Assembly (NCBI GenBank): GCA_964470555.1
Contig: CAYYDG010000013.1
Location: forward strand, 76,619-140,618
Length of the DNA: 64,000 bases
Source: RBC074 sp964470555
GTDB lineage: Bacteria; Acidobacteriota; Blastocatellia; RBC074
Direction: 5' to 3'
Program-made: the position numbers and the translations under genes
In this document: piece by piece, positions 1 to 8,449 of the stretch
Numbering within the stretch: position 1 is the stretch's first letter
Layout: each line of letters opens with the position of its first letter
Notes under the pieces: model-generated
What the model was told of the DNA's origin: nothing
The model's input: the letters and a program-made list of their open reading frames with translations, nothing else
Database searches by the model: none

Positions 1-381
1 GCGTTCCAGCGCTTTTTCGACCAGCAACAGAATCTGTTCCGGCTCGAACGGTTTTTCGACGAAATAAAACGCGCCGGATTTGGTCGCTTCGACGGCTTCG
101 GAAACCGTCGCGTGACCGGTGATGACTATGACTTCGGTGTCGGACGCGCGTTCTTTGACCAATCGCAACAGCGACAATCCGCCTTGCCGGTCGTCGGGCA
201 ATTGCAAATCGGTAATCACCAGATCGGGCAGATCAGGCGAGTTTCGTTCCAGCATTGCGCGCGCTGCGCCAAAGCTTGGAGCGGTTTCCACTTTGTAACC
301 TTCGGCGCCGAGCAGCAACCGCAATCCGTCCGTAATCGAAGGTTCGTCGTCAACGACCAGTATTTTGTTGTCACTTTTCAA
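1..381 (-). CDS. Response regulator, receiver domain (3' part outside window)
   Basis: The reverse strand encodes a CheY-like receiver: an acidic pocket in ILVVDDEPS (Asp11, Asp12), the probable phospho-acceptor Asp58 in LVITDLQLPD, a conserved Thr in VIVITGHAT and the Lys of VEKPFEP. The reading frame runs off the window at base 1, so the output domain is missing. The KPFE-type receiver is common in NtrC-like sigma-54 activators, which suggests but does not prove an AAA+ plus Fis-type DNA-binding C-terminus. The start is taken as TTG at 381 because GGAGAAG lies 7 bases upstream; no ATG fits. It lies 44 bases downstream of the histidine kinase gene, its likely partner. Confidence 0.85.
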   Translation of the reverse strand, partial: MKSDNKILVVDDEPSITDGLRLLLGAEGYKVETAPSFGAARAMLERNSPDLPDLVITDLQLPDDRQGGLSLLRLVKERASDTEVIVITGHATVSEAVEATKSGAFYFVEKPFEPEQILLLVEKALER

Positions 382-425
382 GGGCAAGCTTCTCCGACAA
401 TCTCACCTGTTTCAAATCTCAAGTC

Positions 426-1136
426 TCAAATCTTTATTGTCAACCTGACTTCAGTGCCTGTCAGGCCGGAATCTGTGGCAGCCATTGCGGCAAGTTGACC
501 GCCGTGGGCTTCGACAATCAGTCGAGCCAACACCAGATTCAACGACATTTTGTTCATTCGTTCGCTGCCGACAATTTTGAACAGCGATTCGCGTTGTTCG
601 TCGCTCAATGCTTCGCTTTCGTTGACAATCGAAAGCTGCAACTTTCCCGCGCCGTTTTGCAAACTCACTCGCACCCACCCGTTTTCGCGCGAAGCGTTGA
701 CCGCACGGGAAACCAATGCGTCAACGACCAAAAGCATCTGTTGCGAATCCAGTTGGACGGTTTGTAACGCCGCCGATTCTTTGGCCAGATTCGTTTCCAC
801 GTTCAATCCGCGTTCGGCGATTCGCTGTTGGTGCTGGCCGACGACCTGTTCCACAAGCGAGCAAAAATCCGTTTCTCGCAACGCCAATTCGATTGGGCGC
901 GTCAGCTTGCCAATCAGGTTGGCGTTTTCCGTCATCTCGTTGATGCTCTGGGTGATCTTGTCTACGATTTCCAACCCTTCGGCCAGATCGGGGTGAGCCG
1001 CAAATCGTTTTTTCAGATACGCGGCGTAAAGCTTCAATCCCCCCAACTGGTTTTTGAAATCGTGAATCAATCGCGCAGTTGCGCGTCCCACTTCAACCAG
1101 CATCGCCTGTTCGTTGTTGCCGTCAAAGCCATTCAT
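426..1136 (-). CDS. Soluble histidine kinase without sensor domain
   Basis: This 236-residue protein starts almost directly with a dimerisation/phospho-acceptor helix: His25 in LIHDFKNQLGG. A HATPase-type region fills the rest, with a weak N box around VDALVSRAVNASREN and a degenerate G-box region near the C-terminus (LVLARLIVEAHGGQL). No transmembrane segment, PAS, GAF or HAMP domain precedes the His. The signal must therefore come from a partner protein, a domain encoded elsewhere, or a cytoplasmic ligand. It precedes the response regulator gene on the same strand, so the two form a two-component pair. The ribosome-binding site is weak. Confidence 0.8.
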   Translation of the reverse strand: MNGFDGNNEQAMLVEVGRATARLIHDFKNQLGGLKLYAAYLKKRFAAHPDLAEGLEIVDKITQSINEMTENANLIGKLTRPIELALRETDFCSLVEQVVGQHQQRIAERGLNVETNLAKESAALQTVQLDSQQMLLVVDALVSRAVNASRENGWVRVSLQNGAGKLQLSIVNESEALSDEQRESLFKIVGSERMNKMSLNLVLARLIVEAHGGQLAAMAATDSGLTGTEVRLTIKI

Positions 1137-1269
1137 ATCAGGTCACTCGCTTCATGCGATGAAACGGGGGAGGCGTGAAAGGGAGATTTTTATATTCGTA
1201 CTGCAACTTCAGCGGGCGTATGCTAACAAACCGAACTGCCGATGAGAAGCTTTGAGCAAACTGGGTTTG

Positions 1270-2730
1270 TCACGGACATTCCGGCACGCCGTCTTTCATG
1301 AAGCTGCGATGCCAGACGCCGGGTGCATACGTGTTTTCAGTCAGCACGGGCGTGCGGCTTTCCAGATCGGTGCCGGAAAACGAAAGCCGGAACCGGACTT
1401 TGCCATCGCTGGTCACTTCGCGTTCAAAGCGTTCGCGGATGCCCTGTTGACTGTAAGACCGCGTCGCCAGACAGAAACTCTTTTTCTGTTCGTTGTAGTT
1501 GGCATAACCGGGAATCATCTCGACCGTCATGTTGTATGTGACGCCGGCTTTGAACATTGGCCGACCGCTGAAAAAAAGTTGCATGGGAGATTGCAACCCG
1601 TCGGGCAGCGGTTCGACATGGCTGCGATACAGTCGCAGATTCATCGCTCCGGTGTAAGTGTTGGGAATTCGTTCGGGAAATGCCTGCGGGTAAGGCGAAT
1701 ACTGTCCATCCACTGGAAACCGAATCGAATACTTCAACCGAACGCCAATCGGATTTCCTTTTTCCGACAGCAGCGGCTCATCCGACCAGTTGGTGATTTG
1801 AGCGCGCACGATTTTGTATTCTCCGGCAACGGCATTTTTATCCCAATCCTGCGGTTGAGGCTGCGGTTGCGCGCCGCCCGGAACATCCGGTTGCGCGTTG
1901 GCCGGTTCAGAAGCCAGCGGTCGCACCAGCCAGAAAAACACGCGCTGAAACTGTTTGCCGTTGGTGTCGCGTCCGCGCGCGCGTATGCGAAACGGCTGGT
2001 TGGGTGTTTCCATCAGCAAGGTGAAGTTATACGGATTGGAATAATCGCTTTGGCGAATCTTGAGCGGCGCAATCAATTCGCCCTGTTCGCTGATGGCCTG
2101 AAATTCCAGCGCTTCGATGTTGAACCCGGAAGCATAGACTTGAGCCTGTTGGCGCGAACCGCGCACCGGCTGAAATTTGTCGAGTTGATGAATCAGGTTG
2201 CGCGCAAAAAACTGCATGCAGCAGATATAAAGTTCGCCCTGCGCCCAGGCCGCCGCCGTGAAATCGCCAGAACCGACAATGCGCATCTTCCACAATCCCG
2301 GACGCGGATCCCACATGGCCACGGTTTTTTTGCCGTTGGATTCGGTGACGGCGATGTTCGGTTCGGTGAGCGGGATGACTCGCCCCGAAGGAGAAATCAA
2401 TTCCAGTTTGAAATCTCCACTGGAGCGCGCAGAGAAGAACACGCGTAACACGCCGACTTCGACAGGGACTTCGATGTCCCGCGTTTCGCCGGCCCGTGTT
2501 TCGTCGGCCCGTGTTTCGTCGGCCCGTGTTTCGTCGGCCCGTGTTTCGTCGGAAAGCTTGCCGGTCAGCAGAGTGATGTATTGTTGGTTCGGGTCTTCCT
2601 GTGCAATTACAGGCTGGGACAACGGAATGAATGCCGTTGCAACCAGAAGGATGGCGGTTGCAGGAAAGACCAGCAGGAATGGCCGCGCGAAGTTCAGAAT
2701 CATGATTTTGAGTTTCCGTATGATGTTCAA
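1270..2730 (-). CDS. Exported protein of unknown function with ADETR repeats
   Basis: The N-terminus has a charged stretch, a long hydrophobic segment (PFLLVFPATAILLVATAF) and AQ cleavage-like residues, so the protein is probably exported. After it come four near-perfect copies of a five-residue unit (A-D-E-T-R), encoded by a 15-base tandem repeat. The next ~100 residues look like a beta-rich accessory domain (SGDFKLELISPSGRVIPL and VAMWDPRPGLWKMRIVGSGD), the pattern of pre-peptidase or proprotein-convertase-like beta sandwiches. The remainder is beta-rich with no family I recognise. The start is uncertain: TTG at 2730 or ATG at 2703, neither with a strong ribosome-binding site. The gene is divergent from valS. 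Confidence 0.65.
   Translation of the reverse strand: MNIIRKLKIMILNFARPFLLVFPATAILLVATAFIPLSQPVIAQEDPNQQYITLLTGKLSDETRADETRADETRADETRAGETRDIEVPVEVGVLRVFFSARSSGDFKLELISPSGRVIPLTEPNIAVTESNGKKTVAMWDPRPGLWKMRIVGSGDFTAAAWAQGELYICCMQFFARNLIHQLDKFQPVRGSRQQAQVYASGFNIEALEFQAISEQGELIAPLKIRQSDYSNPYNFTLLMETPNQPFRIRARGRDTNGKQFQRVFFWLVRPLASEPANAQPDVPGGAQPQPQPQDWDKNAVAGEYKIVRAQITNWSDEPLLSEKGNPIGVRLKYSIRFPVDGQYSPYPQAFPERIPNTYTGAMNLRLYRSHVEPLPDGLQSPMQLFFSGRPMFKAGVTYNMTVEMIPGYANYNEQKKSFCLATRSYSQQGIRERFEREVTSDGKVRFRLSFSGTDLESRTPVLTENTYAPGVWHRSFMKDGVPECP
2481..2550 (-). repeat. 15-base tandem repeat coding for ADETR
   Basis: Four contiguous copies of GGCCCGTGTTTCGTC (plus strand) occupy 2491-2550, and a divergent partial unit precedes them at 2481. 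On the minus strand each unit encodes D-E-T-R-A. The unit is a multiple of three, so copy number can change without breaking the frame. Confidence 0.95.
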
Positions 2731-2905
2731 GAATTTCAGCCAAGCGTCAAAGATTATGATGGAGGCGAAAGATTACCACTCTTGTTTTGAGTACGCGAGC
2801 AGGGAACCGACCTTGCCTGATTTGTCGGTTGTCATTTACAAATTGATTGGCGATACTCGCCGCTTCAATCTGACTGACTTTTCACCACCTATTGACGGCA
2901 ATTGC

Positions 2906-5677
2906 ATGGAAATTCCAAAGACTTACGAACCTAGAGATGTCGAAGACCGCTGGTATCCGTTCTGGGAACAGGGCGGTTATTTTTCGCCCGAACACAACAC
3001 CGATCCGAAAGCCAAAGTGTTTTCGATGGTCATTCCTCCGCCGAATGTGACGGGGTATTTGCACATGGGACACGCGCTGAATCACACGCTGCAAGATGTG
3101 CTGGCGCGTTGGCGACGAATGGCGGACGATTGTGTGTTATGGCTCCCTGGCACGGATCACGCTGGCATCGCCACGCAAATGGTTGTCGAACGCCAATTGG
3201 CGGCGGAAGGCGTCAAACGCCAGGATTTGGGACGCGAGAAATTCGTCGAACGCATCTGGCAATGGAAAGAACATTCCGGCGGCACGATTCAAAAACAGAT
3301 GCGCGTGTTGGGCGAATCGGTGGATTGGTCGCGCGAACGTTTTACGATGGACGACGGATTGTCGAACGCCGTCAAGGAAGTCTTCGTGCGGTTGTACGAC
3401 GAAGGGTTGATTTATCGCGGCGAGCGAATGATTAACTGGTCGCCCGGTTTGCAAACGGCGATTTCCGATCTGGAAGTCGAAATGAAACCGGTCAAAGGCA
3501 AGCTCTATTACATTGCTTATCCGATTGGTCGCGTTGTGAGTTCGTCAGTGGAAGGCCTGGCCGAAGCTTACGAAGCGGCAACCAGTGAGGAAAAGAAATC
3601 CGGCTTGCTCAGCACAGCCGCAGGAGAGTTTATCGTCGTCGCGACGACGCGCCCGGAAACGATGCTTGGCGATACAGCCATCGCGATGAATCCCGAAGAC
3701 GCCGCAGCCGAAGGCCGCTATCCGTCTGTCGTCGGCAAAACCGCCGTGTTGCCGCTGGTCGGACGCGAAATTCCTTTTATTCAGGATGAAGTGGTCGAAA
3801 AGGAATTCGGAACTGGATTCGTCAAGGTCACGCCTGCGCACGACCCCAACGATTTTGCGATGGGCAAACGCCACGATCTGGAATTTCTGCAAGTCATCGG
3901 AAAAGACGCGAAGATGACTGCCGACGTGCCGGAAAAATATCGCGGGCTGGATCGGTATGAGGCTCGCAAGACCGTCGTCGCCGATCTGGAAGAGCTTGGC
4001 TTGTTGCTGAAAGTCGAAGATTACACGCACAACGTCGGCCACTGCCAACGCAGCGGCACCGTCGTCGAACCGCTGGTTTCGATGCAGTGGTTCATGCGAA
4101 TGAAGGAGTTGGCCGAACCTGCCATTGCCGCCGTCCGCGACGGGCGCACGAAATTCGTCCCGGAAAGCACGGCAAAGATTTATTTCAACTGGATGGAGAA
4201 CATTCAGGATTGGTGCGTGTCGCGGCAATTGTGGTGGGGGCATCGCGTGCCTGCGTGGTTTACGTCCGAAGGCGAATTTGTCGTCGCTCGTGACGAAGCC
4301 GAAGCGCGAGAGCGATTGAAAGCGCGCAGTCTGGATTCGACTGTCGAACTCACCGAAGAAACCGATGTGCTGGACACCTGGTTTTCGTCGCAGTTGTGGC
4401 CGTTTTCTACGCTCGGCTGGCCGGAAGAAACCGAAGACCTGAAGCGGTTTTATCCGACCAATGTGCTGGTGACCGGGTTCGACATCATCTTTTTCTGGGT
4501 GGCGCGAATGATGATGATGGGCTTGAAGTTCATGGGCGATGTGCCGTTCCGCACCGTGTACATCAACGCGCTGGTGCTCGACCCGCACGGCCAGAAAATG
4601 TCCAAAACCAAAGGCAACGTCATTGATCCGTTGGACGTGTTTGCCAAATACGGCACAGACGCAGCGCGGTTTGCGTTGACGGCGGCTTCGACCGCAGGGC
4701 TGACGCTGGCCTTGCAGGAATCCAAACTGGAAAGCTCGCGCAATTTCGCCAACAAGATTTGGAACGCCACGCGGTTCGTGCTGATGAATTGCGACGAAGT
4801 TCTGGAAGCGCAGGAACCGATTGATTGGGAAACGGAATTGTCCGAACCGGAACTGGCCGACCGCTGGATTCTGAGCCGATTGAATCGCGTCGCGTCAGAA
4901 GTACACAACGCGCTCGGCGAATACCGCTTTCACGAAGCGGCGGAAGAACTCTATCGCTTCTTCTGGAATGATTTCTGCGACTGGTATATCGAATTGTCGA
5001 AGCCGTTCGTGACGGCCAAAGAATCCACGCCGCAATCGCTGGCCGTCAAGCGGCGCATCATTTATGTGCTCGAACGTAGTTTGCGCTTGCTGCATCCGTT
5101 GATGCCTTACATCACCGAAGATTTGTGGCAGCGATTGCCGCACAAAGGCGAAACGATCTGCACGGCGGAATTCGTTTCGCACAATTCGGCGCAACTCGAC
5201 GGACGCGCCGAACGCGAAATGGCGTTGGTGATCGAAACCATCACCAAACTGCGAAACATTCGTTCGACGTTCAACATCGCGCCGTCGGTTCCGTTGAAAG
5301 CCAGTGTAGTTCCGGCGGATGACGCGACGCGCATGGTGTTGACCAGCATGAGCGAACACATCAAACGGCTGGCACGCATCAACGACCTGGAGTTTGTCGA
5401 ATCGCTGGGAAGCGCCAAAGGTTCTGCCCGCGCGGTGTTCAGCGGAGCCGAACTCGCCGTTCCGCTGGAAGGTTTGGTTGATTTCGACAAGGAACGCGCT
5501 CGATTGGAAAAAGAATTCGGCAAACTGACCAACGAACTGGCCGGATTGGAAAAACGGCTCAATAACCCTGATTTCATCGCTCGCGCTGCTGCCGATGTCG
5601 TCGCCGAATCGCGCGCTCGTTCGGCTGAGCTGACCGACCAAATCGCCAAGCTGCGAGCCACAATTGATTCGTTGTAG
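2906..5677 (+). CDS. valS: Valyl-tRNA synthetase
   Basis: Class I aminoacyl-tRNA synthetase that charges tRNA-Val in the cytoplasm. The 923-residue product has the HIGH-type signature HMGH at residues 53-56 (PPPNVTGYLHMGH), an editing domain region (TTRPETMLGDTAIAMNP), the KMSKS-type loop KMSKT at residues 564-568, an anticodon-binding region, and a C-terminal coiled coil (about the last 65 residues, LEKEFGKLTNELAGLEKRL) typical of ValRS. The open frame extends upstream to 2258, but that part overlaps the divergent secreted-protein gene. The ATG at 2906 gives the normal N-terminus (MEIPKTYEPRDVEDRWYPFW). Length is normal for the family. Confidence 0.97.
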   Translation: MEIPKTYEPRDVEDRWYPFWEQGGYFSPEHNTDPKAKVFSMVIPPPNVTGYLHMGHALNHTLQDVLARWRRMADDCVLWLPGTDHAGIATQMVVERQLAAEGVKRQDLGREKFVERIWQWKEHSGGTIQKQMRVLGESVDWSRERFTMDDGLSNAVKEVFVRLYDEGLIYRGERMINWSPGLQTAISDLEVEMKPVKGKLYYIAYPIGRVVSSSVEGLAEAYEAATSEEKKSGLLSTAAGEFIVVATTRPETMLGDTAIAMNPEDAAAEGRYPSVVGKTAVLPLVGREIPFIQDEVVEKEFGTGFVKVTPAHDPNDFAMGKRHDLEFLQVIGKDAKMTADVPEKYRGLDRYEARKTVVADLEELGLLLKVEDYTHNVGHCQRSGTVVEPLVSMQWFMRMKELAEPAIAAVRDGRTKFVPESTAKIYFNWMENIQDWCVSRQLWWGHRVPAWFTSEGEFVVARDEAEARERLKARSLDSTVELTEETDVLDTWFSSQLWPFSTLGWPEETEDLKRFYPTNVLVTGFDIIFFWVARMMMMGLKFMGDVPFRTVYINALVLDPHGQKMSKTKGNVIDPLDVFAKYGTDAARFALTAASTAGLTLALQESKLESSRNFANKIWNATRFVLMNCDEVLEAQEPIDWETELSEPELADRWILSRLNRVASEVHNALGEYRFHEAAEELYRFFWNDFCDWYIELSKPFVTAKESTPQSLAVKRRIIYVLERSLRLLHPLMPYITEDLWQRLPHKGETICTAEFVSHNSAQLDGRAEREMALVIETITKLRNIRSTFNIAPSVPLKASVVPADDATRMVLTSMSEHIKRLARINDLEFVESLGSAKGSARAVFSGAELAVPLEGLVDFDKERARLEKEFGKLTNELAGLEKRLNNPDFIARAAADVVAESRARSAELTDQIAKLRATIDSL

Positions 5678-5689
5678 CTTGCAAAAACC

Positions 5690-5770
5690 TTTTTCCCACG
5701 AAGTCACACGAAGTTTCACGAAGAAACAAAACAAAGTTTGTTCTTTCTTCGTGTTTCTTCGTGGAAAAAA
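5690..5770. repeat. CACGAAG-word intergenic hairpin (copy 1)
   Basis: Between valS and the next gene lies an imperfect inverted repeat. The left arm holds three spaced copies of CACGAAG, and the right arm holds the complement (CTTCGTG) at least twice, flanked by T and A runs. It could act as a terminator for valS. The same word family recurs at 11622-11790 and 45290-45376. Confidence 0.85.
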
Positions 5771-5803
5771 TCCATTCCTGAAAAACTCTCTTTGGAGGAA
5801 GCA

Positions 5804-7465
5804 ATGCGTCGCCATTCTGCTTCGGTTACGTTCATCGGCAAACTAAAACTAACAGGCTTCGCGTTGTTGTGGTTGACTGCCATTCAACTGCAATCCGCCG
5901 CGCAAGCTCCCGCGCCGCCTGCCGGAGCAGCGACCACAGAAGCCAAAACCGCGAGCTATTTCGATTCGATCAAAAACAGCCCGCTGGAGGTTTACGCCTT
6001 CCTGCGCGAAATGCCCAAAGGCGGCGACCTGCACATGCATTTGTCCGGCACGGTTTATGCTGAATCCTTTATCGAATGGGCAGCGACGCAATCCAACATT
6101 TGCGTTGACCCAACGACTTTCGGATTGGTGACGTGCGACGGCAACGCGAATAAACCGCCCGCCAGCCGAGCTTTGACCGATGGCGTGCTTTATCGCCGGA
6201 TGCTGTATTCGATGTCCATGTTGAATTGGGACAAATCGGGGTTGAGCGGGCACGATCAATTTTTCGACGCCTTTGCCAAATTCGGCTCCGCCAGCGACAC
6301 GCCTCGGTTTGGCGATATGGTGGCCGAAGTCGCCAAACGCGCCGTTTCTGAACGGGTCAGCTATCTGGAAATCATGCTGACGCCTGACAACGGCAAATCG
6401 CGCGCCGCCGGGCGCAGTCTGGATTGGCTGAGCGATGATCAACTGGCCAAATTGACTTCTGCGGACTTGAACGCCTTCTTCGCCAAAAAGCGCGAAGAAT
6501 TGTTGGCGGGCGGCATCGTCCAACCGATTTCGCCGGGAACCACCAGCGCCGTTCAGGAAACCAAAGCGAACTTGGATCAGTTGGAAACGCGGTTGCGCCA
6601 ATTGCTCAATTGCGCGGATTCGTCAAAAGCCAGTCCGGCGTGTCAACTGCCGATTCGATACGTTTATCAGGTTGCACGCCTCAACGCTCCGCGCGAAGCC
6701 TTTGCACAAATGGTGGGCGCGATGGAAATCATGAAAGCCGAACCGCGCGTCGTTGCCTTGAATCTGGTGCAACCCGAAGACGCCCGATCCGCGATGGTCA
6801 ACTTTTCGCTGCAAATGAAAATGCTGGATTACCTGCATTCGGTCGCCGAATACAAATCCGGCAATGTCACCTTGCACGCGGGCGAACTCGCTCCGGGATT
6901 GGTTCCGCCGGAAGGATTGCGTTTTCACATTCGCGATTCCGTTCAGCAAGGTCACGCCAAGCGTATCGGCCACGGTGTGGGCGTGATGTACGAAGACAAA
7001 CCGTATGATCTGTTACGCGAGATGGCTGCCAAACGCGTGTTGGTCGAAGTCTGTTTGACCAGCAACGACGGTATTTTGGGCGTGCGCGGCAAAGAACATC
7101 CGCTGCCGCTGTATTTGAAATTCGGCGTGCCGGTGGCGTTGGCGACGGACGATCTGGGAATTTCGCGCTCCGAAATGACGCGCGAATATGCCAAAGCCGT
7201 CAGCGATCACGGCCTGGATTATCGGCAATTGAAACGTTTGGCGCGAAACAGTCTGGAACACGCTTTCATTGGCGGCGGCAGTTTGTGGCGAGACGCCAGT
7301 CGTTTTTTGCCCGTTACGGTTTGTCAGTCGGCATTGCAAAGCGCAACTCCGTCAGCGGCTTGCCAGTCGTACCTGAACGCCAACGCACGCGCCAAACTGC
7401 AATTGGAACTGGAAAAGTCGTTCGCGCAATTTGAAAAAAGTTGCTGCGGAGATTCCACAAAATAA
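5804..7465 (+). CDS. Exported adenosine deaminase-like metallohydrolase
   Basis: The 553-residue product belongs to the adenosine/AMP deaminase branch of the amidohydrolase superfamily. Visible motifs are the metal-binding HxH (His77 and His79 in GDLHMHLSG), the later His in TLHAGELAPG, KRIGHGVG, and the Asp pair in ALATDDLGISRSEM. Unlike cytosolic Add it has an N-terminal signal segment (GFALLWLTAIQLQSAAQA), so it probably works in the periplasm or outside the cell, like ADGF/CECR1 enzymes. It is longer than Add (about 340 residues) because of insertions between the first His pair and the barrel core. The start ATG at 5804 has a perfect GGAGGA upstream. Substrate (adenosine, deoxyadenosine or another purine) cannot be told from sequence. 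Confidence 0.85.
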   Translation: MRRHSASVTFIGKLKLTGFALLWLTAIQLQSAAQAPAPPAGAATTEAKTASYFDSIKNSPLEVYAFLREMPKGGDLHMHLSGTVYAESFIEWAATQSNICVDPTTFGLVTCDGNANKPPASRALTDGVLYRRMLYSMSMLNWDKSGLSGHDQFFDAFAKFGSASDTPRFGDMVAEVAKRAVSERVSYLEIMLTPDNGKSRAAGRSLDWLSDDQLAKLTSADLNAFFAKKREELLAGGIVQPISPGTTSAVQETKANLDQLETRLRQLLNCADSSKASPACQLPIRYVYQVARLNAPREAFAQMVGAMEIMKAEPRVVALNLVQPEDARSAMVNFSLQMKMLDYLHSVAEYKSGNVTLHAGELAPGLVPPEGLRFHIRDSVQQGHAKRIGHGVGVMYEDKPYDLLREMAAKRVLVEVCLTSNDGILGVRGKEHPLPLYLKFGVPVALATDDLGISRSEMTREYAKAVSDHGLDYRQLKRLARNSLEHAFIGGGSLWRDASRFLPVTVCQSALQSATPSAACQSYLNANARAKLQLELEKSFAQFEKSCCGDSTK

Positions 7466-7479
7466 ATTTCGATACCACA

Positions 7480-8346
7480 ATGATTCACGCTCAAGACATA
7501 CCATTGATTGATGACATTGCCGCCGGTTCGCTGGCTGAAGATATGGGGCGCGGCGACATCACGTCGCGCGCGACGGTGAAACCCGGCCAACAGGCGCGCG
7601 GAAACTTCATGGCCAAACAGGAACTGGTGCTGGCCGGATTGGAAGTCGCCGATGCCGTGTTCATGCATCTAGACCCGTATCTGGAAGTCGAAACGACCGC
7701 CGTTGACGGCGAATTGTTGCCGGAAGGAAAAGTTTTCGCCCGCGTCGTCGGTGATGCGCAAATGCTGTTGGCCGCCGAACGCGTTGCGCTGAATTTTCTT
7801 CAGCGCCTTTCCGGCATCGCCACGCTGACCCGCAAATACGTTGAAGCCGTTGCCGGAACCAACGCCAAAATCGTAGACACGCGCAAAACCACGCCAGGAC
7901 TTCGTCTGTTGGAAAAATACGCCGTGCATGTCGGCGGAGGTCACAACCACCGGATGGGATTGGATGACGGTGTGCTGATCAAAGACAACCACATCGCGTT
8001 GGCGGGCAGCGTGACGACCGCGGTCGCTCGCGCCAGGGAAGCCGCCGGGCATTTGCATAAAATCGAAGTCGAAGTTGCCACGCTCGATCAAGTCACAGAG
8101 GCTCTGAAAGCCAAAGCGGACATTTTGCTGCTCGACAACATGTCGCCGGAGATGATTCGCCAGGCCGTTGCGCTGGTCGTCGCGCACGAGCCAAATGACC
8201 GGCGCACCTTGCTGGAAGCTTCCGGCGGCATCACGCTTGCCAACGTCCGCGAGTACGCCGAAGCCGGAGTGGATTTGATTTCCATCGGCGCGCTGACGCA
8301 TTCGGCTCCGGCGGTGGATATTAGCTTTAAGATCAAACCTGTTTAA
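7480..8346 (+). CDS. nadC: Nicotinate-nucleotide pyrophosphorylase (quinolinate phosphoribosyltransferase)
   Basis: Converts quinolinate and PRPP to nicotinate mononucleotide, CO2 and pyrophosphate in de novo NAD synthesis. The 288-residue product has the family hallmark DTRKTTPGLRLLEKYAV, then GGGHNHRMGLDDGVLIKDNH, and the C-terminal barrel segment LLLDNMSPE followed by EASGGI and SIGALTHS. The ATG at 7480 gives the normal N-terminus (MIHAQDIPLIDDIAAGSLAED). It begins 14 bases after the deaminase stop, so the two are probably co-transcribed. No nadA or nadB is visible nearby. Confidence 0.97.
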   Translation: MIHAQDIPLIDDIAAGSLAEDMGRGDITSRATVKPGQQARGNFMAKQELVLAGLEVADAVFMHLDPYLEVETTAVDGELLPEGKVFARVVGDAQMLLAAERVALNFLQRLSGIATLTRKYVEAVAGTNAKIVDTRKTTPGLRLLEKYAVHVGGGHNHRMGLDDGVLIKDNHIALAGSVTTAVARAREAAGHLHKIEVEVATLDQVTEALKAKADILLLDNMSPEMIRQAVALVVAHEPNDRRTLLEASGGITLANVREYAEAGVDLISIGALTHSAPAVDISFKIKPV

Positions 8347-8447
8347 GGTGGTCGGTTGCTGGTGGTCGGTGGTCGGTTGAAAAACCTAGTCCACCGACTA
8401 CCGACTACCGACTACCGACTACCGACTACCGACTACCGACTACCGAA
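8347..8447. repeat. CCGACTA tandem repeat and hairpin
   Basis: Starting right after the nadC stop, the left arm contains several GGTCGGT words. The right arm is seven exact copies of the 7-mer CCGACTA (8394-8442) plus CCGA. The arms are complementary, so a long imperfect hairpin can form. The repeat ends three bases before the ATG of the next gene and takes the place of a Shine-Dalgarno sequence. Shorter relatives of the GGTCGGT word occur at 47911-47940 and 50445-50493. Confidence 0.95.
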
Positions 8448-8449
8448 AA

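Noticed and set aside
1252..2448. 398-codon plus-strand frame opposite the secreted protein
   Set aside because: The minus strand has a signal peptide and repeat structure; the plus frame has neither and is Arg/Phe-rich.
2258..2905. Longer N-terminal extension of valS
   Set aside because: It overlaps the divergent secreted-protein gene and reads unlike ValRS; the normal N-terminus starts at 2906.
8394..8446. Regular repeats that could suggest a CRISPR array
   Set aside because: The unit is 7 bases with no spacers, and no cas gene is near.
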